Assembly: GCA_020081605.1 (NCBI GenBank) | Contig: JAHREC010000013.1 | Location: 4,278,001-4,342,000 of the forward strand | Origin: Albifimbria verrucaria | Lineage: Eukaryota > Ascomycota > Sordariomycetes > Hypocreales > Stachybotryaceae | Length of the DNA stretch: 64,000 nucleotides | Direction: 5' to 3' | Part shown: positions 38,033 to 49,481 of the stretch, in pieces | Layout of the letters: the number at the start of each line of letters is the position of its first letter | Position numbering within the stretch: the stretch's first letter is position 1 | Position numbers and translations under genes: made by a program | The notes under the pieces: generated by a model | Told to the model about the DNA's origin: nothing | Seen by the model: only the letters and a program-made list of their open reading frames with translations | Databases searched by the model: none

Positions 38033-39653
38033 CTAACCCTTGACCTTGAAGATGGCCTCGGCCAGGTAGCCGACATTCTCGCTGGTGATACCGGCAACGG
38101 AGATACGGCCGTCCTTGGTGGCGTAGACGGAGTACTCCTTGGCGAGCTTGTCCATCTCCTCAGGGGTCATACCAGTGTAGGCGAACATGCCGATCTGGTT
38201 GGTGATGTGGGACCAGTCATGCTTGGAGCCGAGCTTCTCGAGGTTCTCCTTGAGCAGGGCACGCATGGTGATGATGCGGTCAGCCATCTGCTTGACCTCG
38301 GACAGCCACTGCTGGTAGAGCTTGGGGTCCTTGAGGATCTCGGTGGCAATACGGGCGCCGTGGATGGGGGTTGGAGTACATGGGACGGATGAGGATCTTC
38401 AGCTGCGAGTCGACACGCTTCTTCTCGGCAGCATCAGCGCAGAGAAGGGAGAAAGCACCGACACGCTCACCGTAGAGACCCTGGTAGCAGGTTAGCATCA
38501 GATACCTGTCTTTGTGAGCAACGAGTTGTAGGCAAGATGCGACTCACCATGTTCTTGGCAAACGACTGGCAGAGGGCAATGTCGTGGCCCTGCTCGACGA
38601 AGTGGCGGACAGCGAAGGCATCCTTGTTGATGTCACCGCTGGCGAAGCCCTGGTAGGCCATGTCGAAGAAGGCGAAGTGGTTCTGCTGCTTCACAATCTG
38701 GGAGATCTCCTTCCACTGCTCCTCGGTAGGGTCAACGCCAGTGGGGTTGTGAGCGCAGGCGTGGAAGAGGAAGACACTGCCGAGAGGAGCGGCAAGGAGG
38801 TCAGCCTTGAGACCCTCGAAGTCGAGGCCAATGGTCTTCTTGTCGTAGTAGCGGTACTGCTCAACCTTGAGGCCGGCATCGGTGAAGACAGCCTTGTGGT
38901 TGGCCCACGAAGGGGTGGGAATGAAGATCTTCTTGTCGCCAGAGTAGAAGCGCTCAGGAAAGCGGCACCAATGCGCAGAGCGCCAGTGCCGGAGATGGTC
39001 TGAGTGATGGCGACACGGTCAAGGACAGGCGAGTCGGCGCCGTAGGCTAGCTTAGCGGCAAGGGCAGGGAACTCAGGGACACCGGTGATTCCGGCGTACT
39101 CCTTGTTCAGCTTGGAGTCGACGACCTTGAGCTCGGCCTCGCGGACGGAGGGCAGAACGTATGGCTTGCCCTTGTCATCTCGGTAGGCACCAACACCTGC
39201 AGGTTATGATGATTAGTCGGACGGCTTGGACAGGAAGACGGAGCTGTCGCGTGCGTACCAAGGTTGATCTTCTTCTCGAAGGAGTCGGCCTTGAAAGCTT
39301 CGGTGATACCTGTGGAGCAATTGGTCAGCGATTTGGTCATCGACGGGATGCGGGAAGAGCTGTCGCAGTAGACTCACCAAGAATGGCCTAGATAGTGCGG
39401 ACGGAAGACGCAGCTGGTCAGCCAAGGACACGACGTTGTTCACGAGGGAATTGTTACTCACATCCTAGAACAAAGATTAGCAATGGCTCTGGAAGGCAAT
39501 TGAGCGGCGATGGCAGAGAGGAAGCAAACATACAGGAGGACCCTGAGGGACGGTGACCCAGGTCGACAGACCGCGGTAGGCGACCAGGTTGCGGACGGCT
39601 GGGCGAGCGGCGACGGCCTGGCGCGAAGCAATTCGAAGCGACGACAGCATCAT
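38033..39653 (-). CDS. AAT1: Mitochondrial aspartate aminotransferase
   Basis: Interconverts aspartate and 2-oxoglutarate with oxaloacetate and glutamate in mitochondria. Exons: 39653-39534, 39464-39462 (3 nt), 39387-39378 (10 nt), 39309-39259, 39196-38548, 38480-38033. The presequence [20 protein letters not shown] is basic and acid-free. The microexons supply Asp41 and AILG, completing VPQGPPDAILGITEAFK. The PLP lysine is Lys276 in SFAKNM, spliced to [10 protein letters not shown]. Other family marks are [11 protein letters not shown] and [11 protein letters not shown]. Two frame breaks: one base missing near 38956 (expected FLERFYSG), and the C run opposite plus 38366-38370, where two bases are needed to give YSNPPIHGARI. 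About 427 residues. Two TGACTCA sites lie upstream (40028-40034 and 40444-40450). Confidence 0.95.
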
Positions 39654-40690
39654 TGTGGGCGAACGAAACGAGGATGGAGGAGGAGGAAGACAAGTGCAAA
39701 GCAAAGAAGCGAAGTGAAAACTGGCTCGCTTCGTGGCAATGATGAGAGGTGGAAGTGGAAGGGAGGAGCTCCTTGCCAACGAGACAAAAAAGTTGACGTG
39801 GTAACGTAATAAGGCAAAAGGCAAGGGAAGGAGGGATCGGAAATCAGATCATCGGCAGGCGTGTGAGTCGATTGGCACGGCTAAAAGCGACAGCCTGCCT
39901 ACGTTTAAGTACCTTACTTACCTACCTACGTGCAGTACAGTGACTAACCTTCAGGTGGTATTACTACACCCAGCGGCCAGCGGCCAGCGGCCAGCGGCCA
40001 GCGCAACTGGAGTGGGGCTACCCCGGATGACTCAGGCAATGACTGTCTCCCGTAGCTGAGTACAGAGTACCTACTAGGTAGGTGCTGTACATCTTTTTCC
40101 TTCTCTTTCTTATCTGCTGTTTGCTTTTTCCCAGACCGAAGCCCTCCCTTTCCTCCTCCTTCCCTCAGGTCAGAGCCCTTGGCTTCACGATGCAAGTATG
40201 CCGTATCGTCTCGGTAACGCACCGGCAAAAACCCTCCAAAGAATATACCCCGTTGACATGTGGGTTGCTTCAACTAGTGTCTTCCCTGCACACAAACATG
40301 GCTAGAAATCATGCCACTTAACCGGTACCGGTCGCCTCGGAGTCACTTAGCCAGTCATCCACATGCAAATACAGGTATCACATCATCACCATGCTTTCCT
40401 CCCAATACCCACAAGCCAGGAACCAGTCATTGAGTGGCTCAATTGACTCAAAGCTTACTCTCAGCTCCAACCTATCCGATACACCCAACCAGCTCACAGT
40501 AACCCGGCCCGGAATGGTCGATTGTGTCCTACCCGGCCCGGCCCGGCAGTATCAACGCCACGAGCAAAGCCGGTAATCGCGCTCTTTCTTCAATGACTCT
40601 TCTTTCAATTGTCTTGGGATTATTATGTCATCCAGTCATTACTATATACATGCCATGAGTCCGTCATCTGCCATTCATTAAATGTCTCCC
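39654..40690. other. Upstream region of AAT, 3' flank of the sugar transporter
   Basis: Contains TACCTACC motifs (39900-39930 and 40068-40084), a CAGCGGC minisatellite at 39971-40003 and two TGACTCA sites (40028-40034, 40444-40450). No gene recognised. Confidence 0.5.
39971..40003. repeat. CAGCGGC 7-bp tandem repeat
   Basis: Four perfect CAGCGGC units plus a partial fifth, about 320 bp upstream of the AAT start codon. Confidence 0.9.
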
Positions 40691-42793
40691 TCACTGCCCT
40701 TTCTCCTGCCTTCCCAGCCCACGCTCATCTCCGGGCACCTGGTCCGCTATTTGATCGTACTGATTCATTACCGTCTCCTCCACCGTCTCGTGAAACACGT
40801 CAACATGAGTGGTCGCGAATTTGCGCGCGCTAATCTTCCGCTCGAAGAGCACATCCAGCTCGGCAAAGGTCCGTCCGTTGGGCTCTGGCAGGCGAAAGTA
40901 GGTGTAAATGATACACAAAAAGCAAATGCCGCCCTACACAAGTATCGAGCAAGGTTAGCGAATGAGCCCTGACCGATCAAGAATCCGACTATCTTACCCA
41001 AAAGAATCCGGCATAATTACTCCAGTTCCAGGCACTAGGATTAAGCATATATGGCGTCAAAACACCATTGATGATGCCCACGATGTTGCTATAATCAGTT
41101 AGCAACTACGTCAGCAAGCGACGCTTCGGGTGGCATGAAGCAACCCAATGCAATCTGGTAAGAGGGCAATCGGTACTCACTAAAGGTTTCGTCCAAGCAC
41201 TACCGTCTTGATCTGCAGGCGACGGGACGAGAGCTCGCCCACAAGCGAGTAGCACACAGTGCCAACCGTAAGTTGATAGATCAACGACCAAACCACCATG
41301 ATGCTTCCCGTCGCCAAGGCACCCTGCTCTCTGTGCTCTTCGGGCACTAAACCGAGAAAGCCCAAGACGAACAGCATGGTACAAAGACCGCACAAGCCGT
41401 ACAGATACAAGGTACGGCGTCCGATCCCTAGTGTCATCAGACCCCATGCGCCGAAGACTCCAACCATATTGATAGCATATTGACCAAGAGCGAAGGAATA
41501 TGACTTCTCCGTGGTCAAGCCGGCTTGTTTCAGAAAGTAGGTCGAGTAGTTGGAAAAGGAGTTTCCGCTGAGATTCTGGATAGCCCAAACCATGCAAACA
41601 ATTTCCGTACGGCGCAGGTCAACACCCTTGAAGCAATCCCAGTATGAGGCACCAGCGGTCATCTTCTGTTCCAGCGCGGTGGTGTGCACCATCATAGCAA
41701 TCGTCTCGTCGGCGTCGAAGTCGGTTTCGCGGTCGAGGCTCGTGAGGCGCAGCAGGGACTTCTTAGCCTCCTGGGTCTTGCCCTTTCGTACCAGCCACCA
41801 GGGTGACTCGGGCGCAAAGTAGATGCCGATAAATAGCGGGAGCGGCCACATCCACTGCAAAGCGTAGGGGATACGGTAGGCCCATTCGTCCTCGCGATCG
41901 AGCATGCCGTGGATAACACCAATACCAACTTCCTGTCCCAATCCCCAGCAAAAATTGATGTACGTAGTCAAGTAACCACGTAGAGCGATAGGGCAAACTT
42001 CGGAGGCGTAGGTGATCGTGATCGTCTGGAAGATGCCCCAAGGGATACCGCACAAGATCTCGGCAACCAAGAGAGTCTGGATGTTTTGAGCTGTGAAGAA
42101 GATAGCAGTGAAGCCGGCAACCAGAACAAGACATGTCATGACAGTCCAACGATATCCAAACCGCTCCGAAGCAAAGCCGTTGATAAAGAGACCAATGATT
42201 TCACCACATAAGACACCCTTTCCGATCAATGTTGTCAGTAAATGAGAGCTCTGACATATGAAAGAGACGGGTGCCAGCTTGAATGGCAGATATCAACTTA
42301 CGTTACTCAATCCGGCCTGCCACTGAGCAGGGACCTCATACGTGCCGTCCTCTAGTTGAACACCATATTTGCGGTTGAATTGAGGAAAGGCGTCTATTAA
42401 CGAGTAAGCAATTGAGCTTTCAAACAGCCTGTAAATGCGCCACATGTTGACATTGGAGTCAACGACGGTAAGTAAGGACGTACAGAAGTTGTTGACGAGA
42501 CTGATATCGTATCCTTCCATGACGATACATGTGGAGATGAGGATACTCCAAAAGATGGCCTTTGGGTACAACTTGATGCCCTGGAGCAGGGTCATATTCT
42601 GCTCCTTGGCGGCGGCGGCTCTGGCGTTACGAATGACCTGGCTCCTGCCATCCTTTTCGGAGTAGTCAGGGTCAGCGGCATGCGCCGGAGAGACATCATC
42701 TTGAGGCAGGCCGTCAGGTTTGGAGGCATCGACCTTGTCCTCGACATAGTGGTCGCGTGGCTCATTGCCAGATGCGTTGGGCGGAGCAGCCAT
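40691..42793 (-). CDS. MFS sugar transporter, general alpha-glucoside permease type
   Basis: A proton-coupled sugar porter of the plasma membrane. Exons 42793-42484, 42393-42302, 42217-41181, 41088-40998 and 40933-40691 give 590 residues with no frame break. After a 75-residue hydrophilic N-terminus come TM1 (IFWSILISTCIVMEGYDISL), the sugar-porter motif around GFASERFGYRW, and PESPWWLVRKGK at the end of TM6. The second half carries MVWAIQNLSGNSF, YNIVGIINGVLTPYMLNP and the signature PEPNGRTFAELDVLFERK. The NNFYAFPQFNRKYG context after TM1 is characteristic of the maltose/alpha-glucoside group (yeast MAL31 type). Intron 2 ends at an AAAG acceptor. Substrate range cannot be read from sequence; no maltase lies next to it. 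Confidence 0.9.
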
Positions 42794-43720
42794 GGCGCCG
42801 GAAGCACACGCGCGCGGTGGGTTCTTAGCTGGCAGATGAGGCTCCTGTTAAAACCCCGAATGGCGTCCAAGAGAATTGTCCCAGGGCTTTTCTCAGGGTT
42901 GGGGATGTCAAAGCTCACGACGTACAGAGCACGAAATCGAGGGGCATTCCACAAGGTTCAAATTCTTCGGCGGCGGCAAAACGAGAAAAAAATCCAGATT
43001 GCGAGTCGCTCAGTAAATAAACACAACTGGAAAGAAAAAAGGGATTGGACGATTTCTCGGTCCAGCCGGAAGGCAGGTAGGAGTTTAGCGGTTTATTTAG
43101 TGCCGAAAGATATTTCTTCCTCGGTTTATTGATTGTTATGGGCTTTTGGGAGAAAAGAAGTGGTTCCTTTTGGTCGGCTCCGCGATGTGGGGATATGCAA
43201 ACCAGCATCTACTGTCCTGCGGTGTAATGAGGTGTCCGTGCCGGAGCCCGCATTTCGCTTGGCCAATCTCTTGTTCGATTCACGTCCATTGCTTGCCTCG
43301 AACCTAGGCCAGGACACCCCATCGCTTCCGTAAACAGTAGAGTTGAGGGGACGAACTTTCTAGAGCGTCATGTGCGGAGCCGCTTCCTTGCTGGAATGTG
43401 ACGTTGCTCCGCGATGCTACGCAGTTCCATGATGGAGAAGTCTCGGTGAAGGTGCAGCGGACATGCAGCGTGGGACGAATAGGGCGATGGCCTTGATCGT
43501 TGGACCAAAGATGCAGGTTGATGTTTGAACCAGTTCAGTTCCGTTCCAGGATTTACTCGAGGTACGAAGTACATGGTTCGAGGAAAAAAGGTCACATGGT
43601 GTGGGGTAGTGGGAAAGAGAAGAGATGGAAGGCACGAAGGGGTAGGTTGGGACGAAGAAGGTGGGACAAAAACACAACAAACACTTTGGTCACAATCATC
43701 GTGTGCCGTGCCCAGATACC

Positions 43721-43753
<33 letters not shown>

Positions 43754-45932
43754 CATATGTATGCCTTTTCGCATAATTACCTACACATCAGCCTCAATCT
43801 GACAGGAATTGGCATCATGTTCAATGCCAATGTCTTGGTCTGTCCGGGGACCGCGGCGCAGGAAAATCCTTCCTCTCACTTCAGTCGCCCACGCTAGGTC
43901 ACACGTCCTTGACCGTCATGGTCTCGTCCATTAGTCGCGCCGGCAATTGGGTCCTTATCCGCATCTGCACTTATGCATACAGTACATACAGCGTCCTCTA
44001 ACCAAATGCTATGTAGCACGTCAGGCGAGCATCGTCTCTCCGACGATCCATCCATCGCATATCCACAGCACAGGCCTCCCTGTCCAGGCCATAAGCGGAA
44101 GGTCCTTTCCTAGAGCTTCTCGTCCGAGGTGGTTCCACTTCCGCGCCCGGGACTACCAGTGAAGACGTTGGATTAAACGCGTTCGCTTACTTGATGACTT
44201 ACTCAAAGAGAAGCCCCTGGGCGCAATCGACTCAGCGGCCAAGGGCTTGAAGAGCCCGATGTGGGCCCTCCAGCGCACGATGCTACGTGAGCGATGTACT
44301 AGCAGGTCAAGAGCAGGATCGTCTTCTGCTTCTGCTGTCTGCCTTTTCCTCGTATACAGCGGACGCTTCGTCATACGCTAGTCAGCTGACCTTGCTCAAC
44401 CGTTACTGACGCTCGACACAATGGTGTTTTGTCCCCAGCTCTTGTTATCGGCTCATTTAAGCTGGCCATCTCAAGCGCGAATCTTGCGTCCAAAATAGGA
44501 AATTATACCACAACGGTTGTGGTGATTCCCCTGCTCTCCCAGATTACCGATAGTCCTCAAACACTTCAAGAGATGCGATTCTGAGACGCCATCTCATCAA
44601 TCTTACCTTTAGGTCTTCTCAGGACTGTGCTCTTCAGTTATGACTTGAACATGAGACCTGTGCCGCCACAGCACATACACTAGTGTATAGTCAACTTGCT
44701 CTTATGCTCATGGTTTGTCTTCCTGTTCAACCCGTAGTCAACCCACACAGCCCTATCCTACCTTATTTCGCCATGGGGCTGCCCTATTCGGCTATCTGGG
44801 TCTGCCCCATCCCGCCCTCGTCCGCTCCTACAGTCTTCTCCGTCCTGTTCCGTGCTACCTTCGTCCTCTTCAACGCTTCATGCTGCCCTGTAATTGGCTA
44901 CTTGCGTCCGTTTTCACCGGCTCGGCGTCCTTTCCTGATCTCAGTCCCTTGGCTATGCCGTGGCCTTCCTCTTAGCCTAGTTGTGGATCCCACCACCCGT
45001 TGTCAACATGCTGGGAGCTGAAATTGGTACAGACCCCTGTCTCCCAAGACAAACCTTTTCGACGATATCTTCTCATCTCTCCTTTTCTTTTGCATATGCC
45101 CAGACTTAAAGATAGACACAGCTCAATGCTTTTTCCAGGCATAACTTGATGATTGCCCCCAACTATCTCTTTGCCTCAACCACTTTCTTAGGAAGCCTCG
45201 AGCCATAGCCCATCCATACTGCTATTCCAACCCCTACCACCATACAACCCCTTCGACCCCACCAGTCTCTTGGCGCGACGCCAGTCCTCTTGGCTGCTTA
45301 GGTAGAAGATTGTCAATAACATTGACCGAAGCACTGCAACCCCATCTATAACGGGGACGTGGGATGGATGCGTGGTCATCAGCCAGAAACGTTAGCGTCC
45401 TCCAGCCCCTTGCCCAGCGCTGATAGATGCACGAAAGAGGCTCCGGAGATGTCGAGAATGGCCATCACGCCCACAATTGCGTTGGTGAACCCAGTCCCTT
45501 CCCTCCCAGTTCCATGTAGGCGGTCTCACACGTGGGACTGGGCGTAACGGTTCGAATGTAGAATGCCCTTTGATCAATGCCCTGACGCCGTCCACATGGT
45601 AACTGTCCACGTAGTTCTGGACCGGCTACCTGGCTAGGCGGAATCTACCATCCTTCCGTTCTGGCTACAAACTGGGTGTCTCCGTTACTTAGCCTATCCT
45701 CATTTACCCATCCTCATTCCTGGCCAAAGCCCTACCGGGGTATCTCCTCAGGGTTCCCACTCACGTCTTTACTCATCTTCACACCTGCAACACCACAGTT
45801 CGCATTGATCTGTGGGGAGGCAACGCGAAGCAACTCTGCGTGCGTGCCCCGAGGTTGATTGGGTTTGACATTGGGAAGTCTTAGGAACGACGACAGAGGC
45901 CGACTCGAGTCGCCTCTTGGAAGACTGCGACC
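42794..45932. other. 3.1 kb divergent region between the sugar transporter and the expansin-like gene
   Basis: It holds two promoters, an (AT)13 microsatellite at 43721-43746 and no supported gene. Several overlapping frames of 60-112 codons occur, for example near 44683-45021, but without domain features or splice sites. Confidence 0.5.
43721..43746. repeat. (AT)13 microsatellite
   Basis: Thirteen uninterrupted AT units followed by an imperfect TATA-rich tail to about 43760. Confidence 0.95.
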
Positions 45933-47040
45933 ATGGATCGAAGGGATATGGACTCGGACAAACATGTCAACGAGTACCCTCTGCAGTACATCGAACATGA
46001 CCCCCAAGGCACCATGCAGACCGTCGTATCCAGGAACTCGATGTATGCGCCTGAAGCCCTGCCGCCCTCTGGCTTGGAGGTGATGAAGGACAAGTACGCA
46101 GACTCGGGCGAATACGCGCCGGAGGCCCTACCAAACTCAGATCTGGAGGTTTTGGTGAACCCAAAACAGAGCACCACAATCTCCTCCAAGCCGTTACCGC
46201 CGGCTCCGGCGTACGAGGCCGTCATTGCTACCAACAACGTTCCCCGAAGAAGCGCAAGCTCACCCGGAAGACCATCATCATTATCGCCATCGTCGTCGTG
46301 CTCGCCCTTGTCGCAATCATCGTTGGTGCTGTTGTTGGCGCGAGGAACAGTGGCTCCGACCGAAACGAGAAAGCCGACCCAAGCGAAACCCAAGACGAGT
46401 CCAATGATCAGTTAACATCAGTACCTCCAGCCATCGTCCCAAGCCCCAGCACCAGCAGCGCCGCCCCAGAACCGAGCAGCAGCGGCCCGTCCGTACAGCT
46501 ACCGGACGAAGATGATGTCAAGATCGGTTCCTCATTCAGCGCCTCGTTCACCTTTTATGGTTCTGCTGACGGTGGCGACGGCGTGAACTGCAAGACCTCC
46601 GAGAACTCTTGCGGCAAACGGGCCGAGGTAAGTTTCCATCTCTCATCCCTATGCTGATCAAGGCCCCCATGACTGACCATGCTTGAAACGCGTAGTCTGG
46701 CTATGCCGCTGGTGTCTCTCAAAATCTTTACGGCAACGGTATGACCTGCGGCACCTGCTGGCGCCTACGCGCCGACGTGGACGCCGGCAAGGAACTCGTA
46801 AACCGAACCATTGTCGTCCTGGTCAACGAAATTTGCCCAGCCGAAGGCTACCCCATCTGCGGCCAAAAGAACCTCACCAGCGTCAACAGTTTCGATGCGC
46901 AGGTCAACTTCAACCTCTGCGGAAACACCGGCGCATCAGACGCCCTGTTCGGATTTAATAGCGGCGTGGACATGGCCATTGGAAAGGCAACGAGAGTCGA
47001 CTGCAAGGAGTGGAAGGGCAAAGTCAAAGACCTCTGGTGA
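45933..47040 (+). CDS. Type II membrane protein with expansin-like double-psi beta-barrel
   Basis: 346 residues from exons 45933-46627 and 46696-47040 (68-nt intron, GTAAGT donor, GCGTAG acceptor). The cytoplasmic N-terminus contains two copies of a YAPEALPxSxLEV motif (residues about 38-50 and 61-73). The basic KKRKLTRK then precedes a single TM helix (TIIIIAIVVVLALVAIIVGA), reached by adding one C in the run 46242-46245. A Ser/Pro-rich stalk leads to an extracellular six-stranded barrel of the RlpA/barwin/expansin type: ASFTFYG, GVNCKT, CGKRAE, YAAGVSQNLYGNGMTCGTCW, VVLVNEICPAEGYPICGQ and NFNLCGNTGASDALFG. Many cysteines suggest disulfides. A cell-wall-loosening or wall-binding role is inferred from the fold. 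Confidence 0.8.
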
Positions 47041-47190
47041 ACGAGGGTCAACTAATTTAAAGGGATTTTTTCGCAAAGGGAACGGAAGGGAGGGGTTCAG
47101 CGCATAATGATACCTTTGCTTGTTTGGCAAGCCGGCGGGCACGGATACGAATGTTTTGTAGAATTCACTCTGGTAGAGACAGCGCCTGCT
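47041..47190. other. Short convergent 3' region
   Basis: 150 bp between the convergent stop codons of the expansin-like and DnaJC28-like genes; it presumably contains both polyadenylation regions. Confidence 0.5.
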
Positions 47191-48872
47191 CTACGCAGTT
47201 TTACTATTATACACGGGCGTTAGTCCATTTCGATAGAAGCCAACAACACTCGACGTCGAACCAGGAAGTCGAACAAGTTTCCCATCTCTGACATCATTTC
47301 TTCCAGAAATCTCTCCACCATTCTTTAAGTCCGTACGCCTTCTCCTGCCCTCAAGATGCACCCTGACAGTGTCCTTGCCAGAGAACTGGTCAAGAATGCT
47401 GTTCTTCTTCTCAGGGGCGGCCCATGATGCCAGGCCAGCAGACTTTGGCCGCGTGGCTCTCTCCTTGATTTCTCCAGCCAGACGTGGTGCTACATCGGCA
47501 AAGCAGGCGTCTAGCTCCCTCTGTAACGAAAAATATGGCTTCTTTGCCAGATCGGGAGCCATAAGGTTGTAGCTCCGTGTAATAGAGTTGAGATTCTCAA
47601 TAGATAAGTCCATGTAGGCCTTCTCGGCTTTCTCCCAAGTCGGATCACGGAATGGACGGGATAGAACCACTGGCTCTTCAGGTTCCGGTACAGCTGCTTT
47701 AGCATCCGCAGCTGCCTGTACCTGCTGCCGCATCTTGACCATGACCGGGTCTTCTGTTGTGTTTGTAGGAACAGGAATCTGGTCAGTAGTTCTCAGGCGC
47801 GGGTTGTGCACCATCTCCGCCGCGGCATATTCCTCGGCTCTCTTCATCTGCTCCTCTAACGACCCTCCTTTGCGGAAATCATCCGTGCAGCATGGCGTGT
47901 CCAGTCACTCCGCAGACGAGCGCGGAATACATTAGCTGCCCTCGACAGATCCTGCTGCTTCTCAATCCAAGGCGGAACCAAGTCTTGCCGCTGAATCATC
48001 TTATTCATGATGTACTCAGTCGTATCGATGAACGGGTTGTCTGCTCTAGGGTCTCTTTCCACGGCTTTCCCACGCGGAATATCCTTGAACTGGCCTCGAG
48101 CAATAGCGTCTTCGATCCGCTGGTTCGCCAGGGCTGTCAGCCCCGAGATTGTATTCGGCACGGCGCGTGCGGCCGGCTCGAACCTGTCTCGAAACTCCTT
48201 TCTTAGAGCCTCCCTCTCGCCCTCACTGAGGCCCTCTTTCTCTTTGATACCCATTCCAGAGTACAATGCTGCCCTGTCTTTCGCGCTGGCAGCCCGTTGC
48301 CCTGGACTCACAATGGGGCCCTTCTTCAGCCGCATATCTACTGGCGGCGGTTCGTATTTGCCTCGGAGTCCCGGCTTCAACGGCTTCTTTGCATCATCAA
48401 GCATTCTCAACACCGCATCCTCGGTTGCCTCCTGGCCCGTCCATGGCTGCGAATGCGCGATATGGCGAGTGCCTTCGCCAACGGACGAGGAAAGACCTGC
48501 CTGAGCAAAGGCACCGGAGAACTGATTCCGGAATTTAGTATCTGCGATCTTATCGAGCAGCTTCTCCTTGAGCTCCTCTGAGAACCCTGCGTCTTCGATA
48601 GCTCGTCGTCCAGCAGCTCCGCCAGTGAACAAGGCTTCCTCAGTTGCCTCCTCTAACCGGCGCGCCATAGGACCTGGCTCCGCCGCTTGGCCCGACGCGG
48701 CCCGCGTTGATGATTTCGATCCATTACTCGTGTCTTTTGTGGCATTTTCCTCAGGGGTGGTTGATGTGCTGGTCTTGGAAGAGTATGATTTTGCTAGTGG
48801 TCCCCTGCTGTGATGTAGAGTACGGCGACAGCTTCGACACACGAGACCTGTCTGCAAGACGCGAGTGGCCAT
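47191..48872 (-). CDS. DnaJ homologue C28-like protein (DUF1992), mitochondrial
   Basis: About 560 residues, single exon. The start MATRVLQTGLVCRSCRRTL is a plausible mitochondrial presequence; an upstream in-frame ATG adds 31 residues. Residues about 50-90 are low complexity. The DUF1992 signature is IEDAIARGQFKDIPRGKA and NPFIDTTEYIMNKMIQRQDL, with VPPWIEKQQDL after it, the core of the DnaJC28 family. The fungal form lacks an obvious J domain. A frame break occurs after RMISAKG at the GG opposite plus 47867-47868: one added G joins it to EEQMKRAEEYAAAEM and the C-terminal 215 residues, including SLQRELDACFADVAPRL. Function is unknown in fungi; the family has been linked to Golgi or mitochondrial roles in other organisms. 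Confidence 0.82.
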
Positions 48873-49481
48873 TGCCTGCGGAACCGCGAACGCCTTTGTC
48901 GAATCTAGTTGAGTGGCCTTGTATAGAAAGCGAATGCGATCTTGCCGAGGTTTACAGAATTTCACATAGGCAACGATATCTAGTTATATGGGTGCCGTAA
49001 AATAAAGGTCTACCTCATGACTTCACTTCCGAAGCTGAAGTGGCGATAAGAGCTTATGTTAGTCAGCTCGCCATCACCGATAGCACCAATAAGCCAGCCT
49101 CTAAATCTGGCTCCCAACGGGTCGTCAAGGCTTCACGAAAGAACGAAAATAATTCATTCTCATAATATAAATTACAAGGTCAGGCGACTAATTGACTCAT
49201 GCAACAACGTGATTAAGAAATTAATTGTCTCATTCAGGTATGATTTCTTAGCTGCGTCACTATAGTAAACTCATCACCGTTGCATTTACCATGCTTTCAT
49301 CTTCCACTCCCCATGATATCACAATCCAAACGCAACCTTCTCTGAGCTTTCCAAGGGTATCATAATCTTCTACAACACTGAGAGACTCCACAGAGTCTTT
49401 CCGATCCCGCTGAGACGATAGTTCGTTCAGTATTCTCAGCAGCTACCACGCTAGCCGGACCCGGCCACCCAAGCAAAGCCT
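48873..49481. other. Intergenic, AT-rich
   Basis: Promoter of the DnaJC28-like gene and 3' flank of the MFS gene. Nothing else recognised. Confidence 0.5.
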
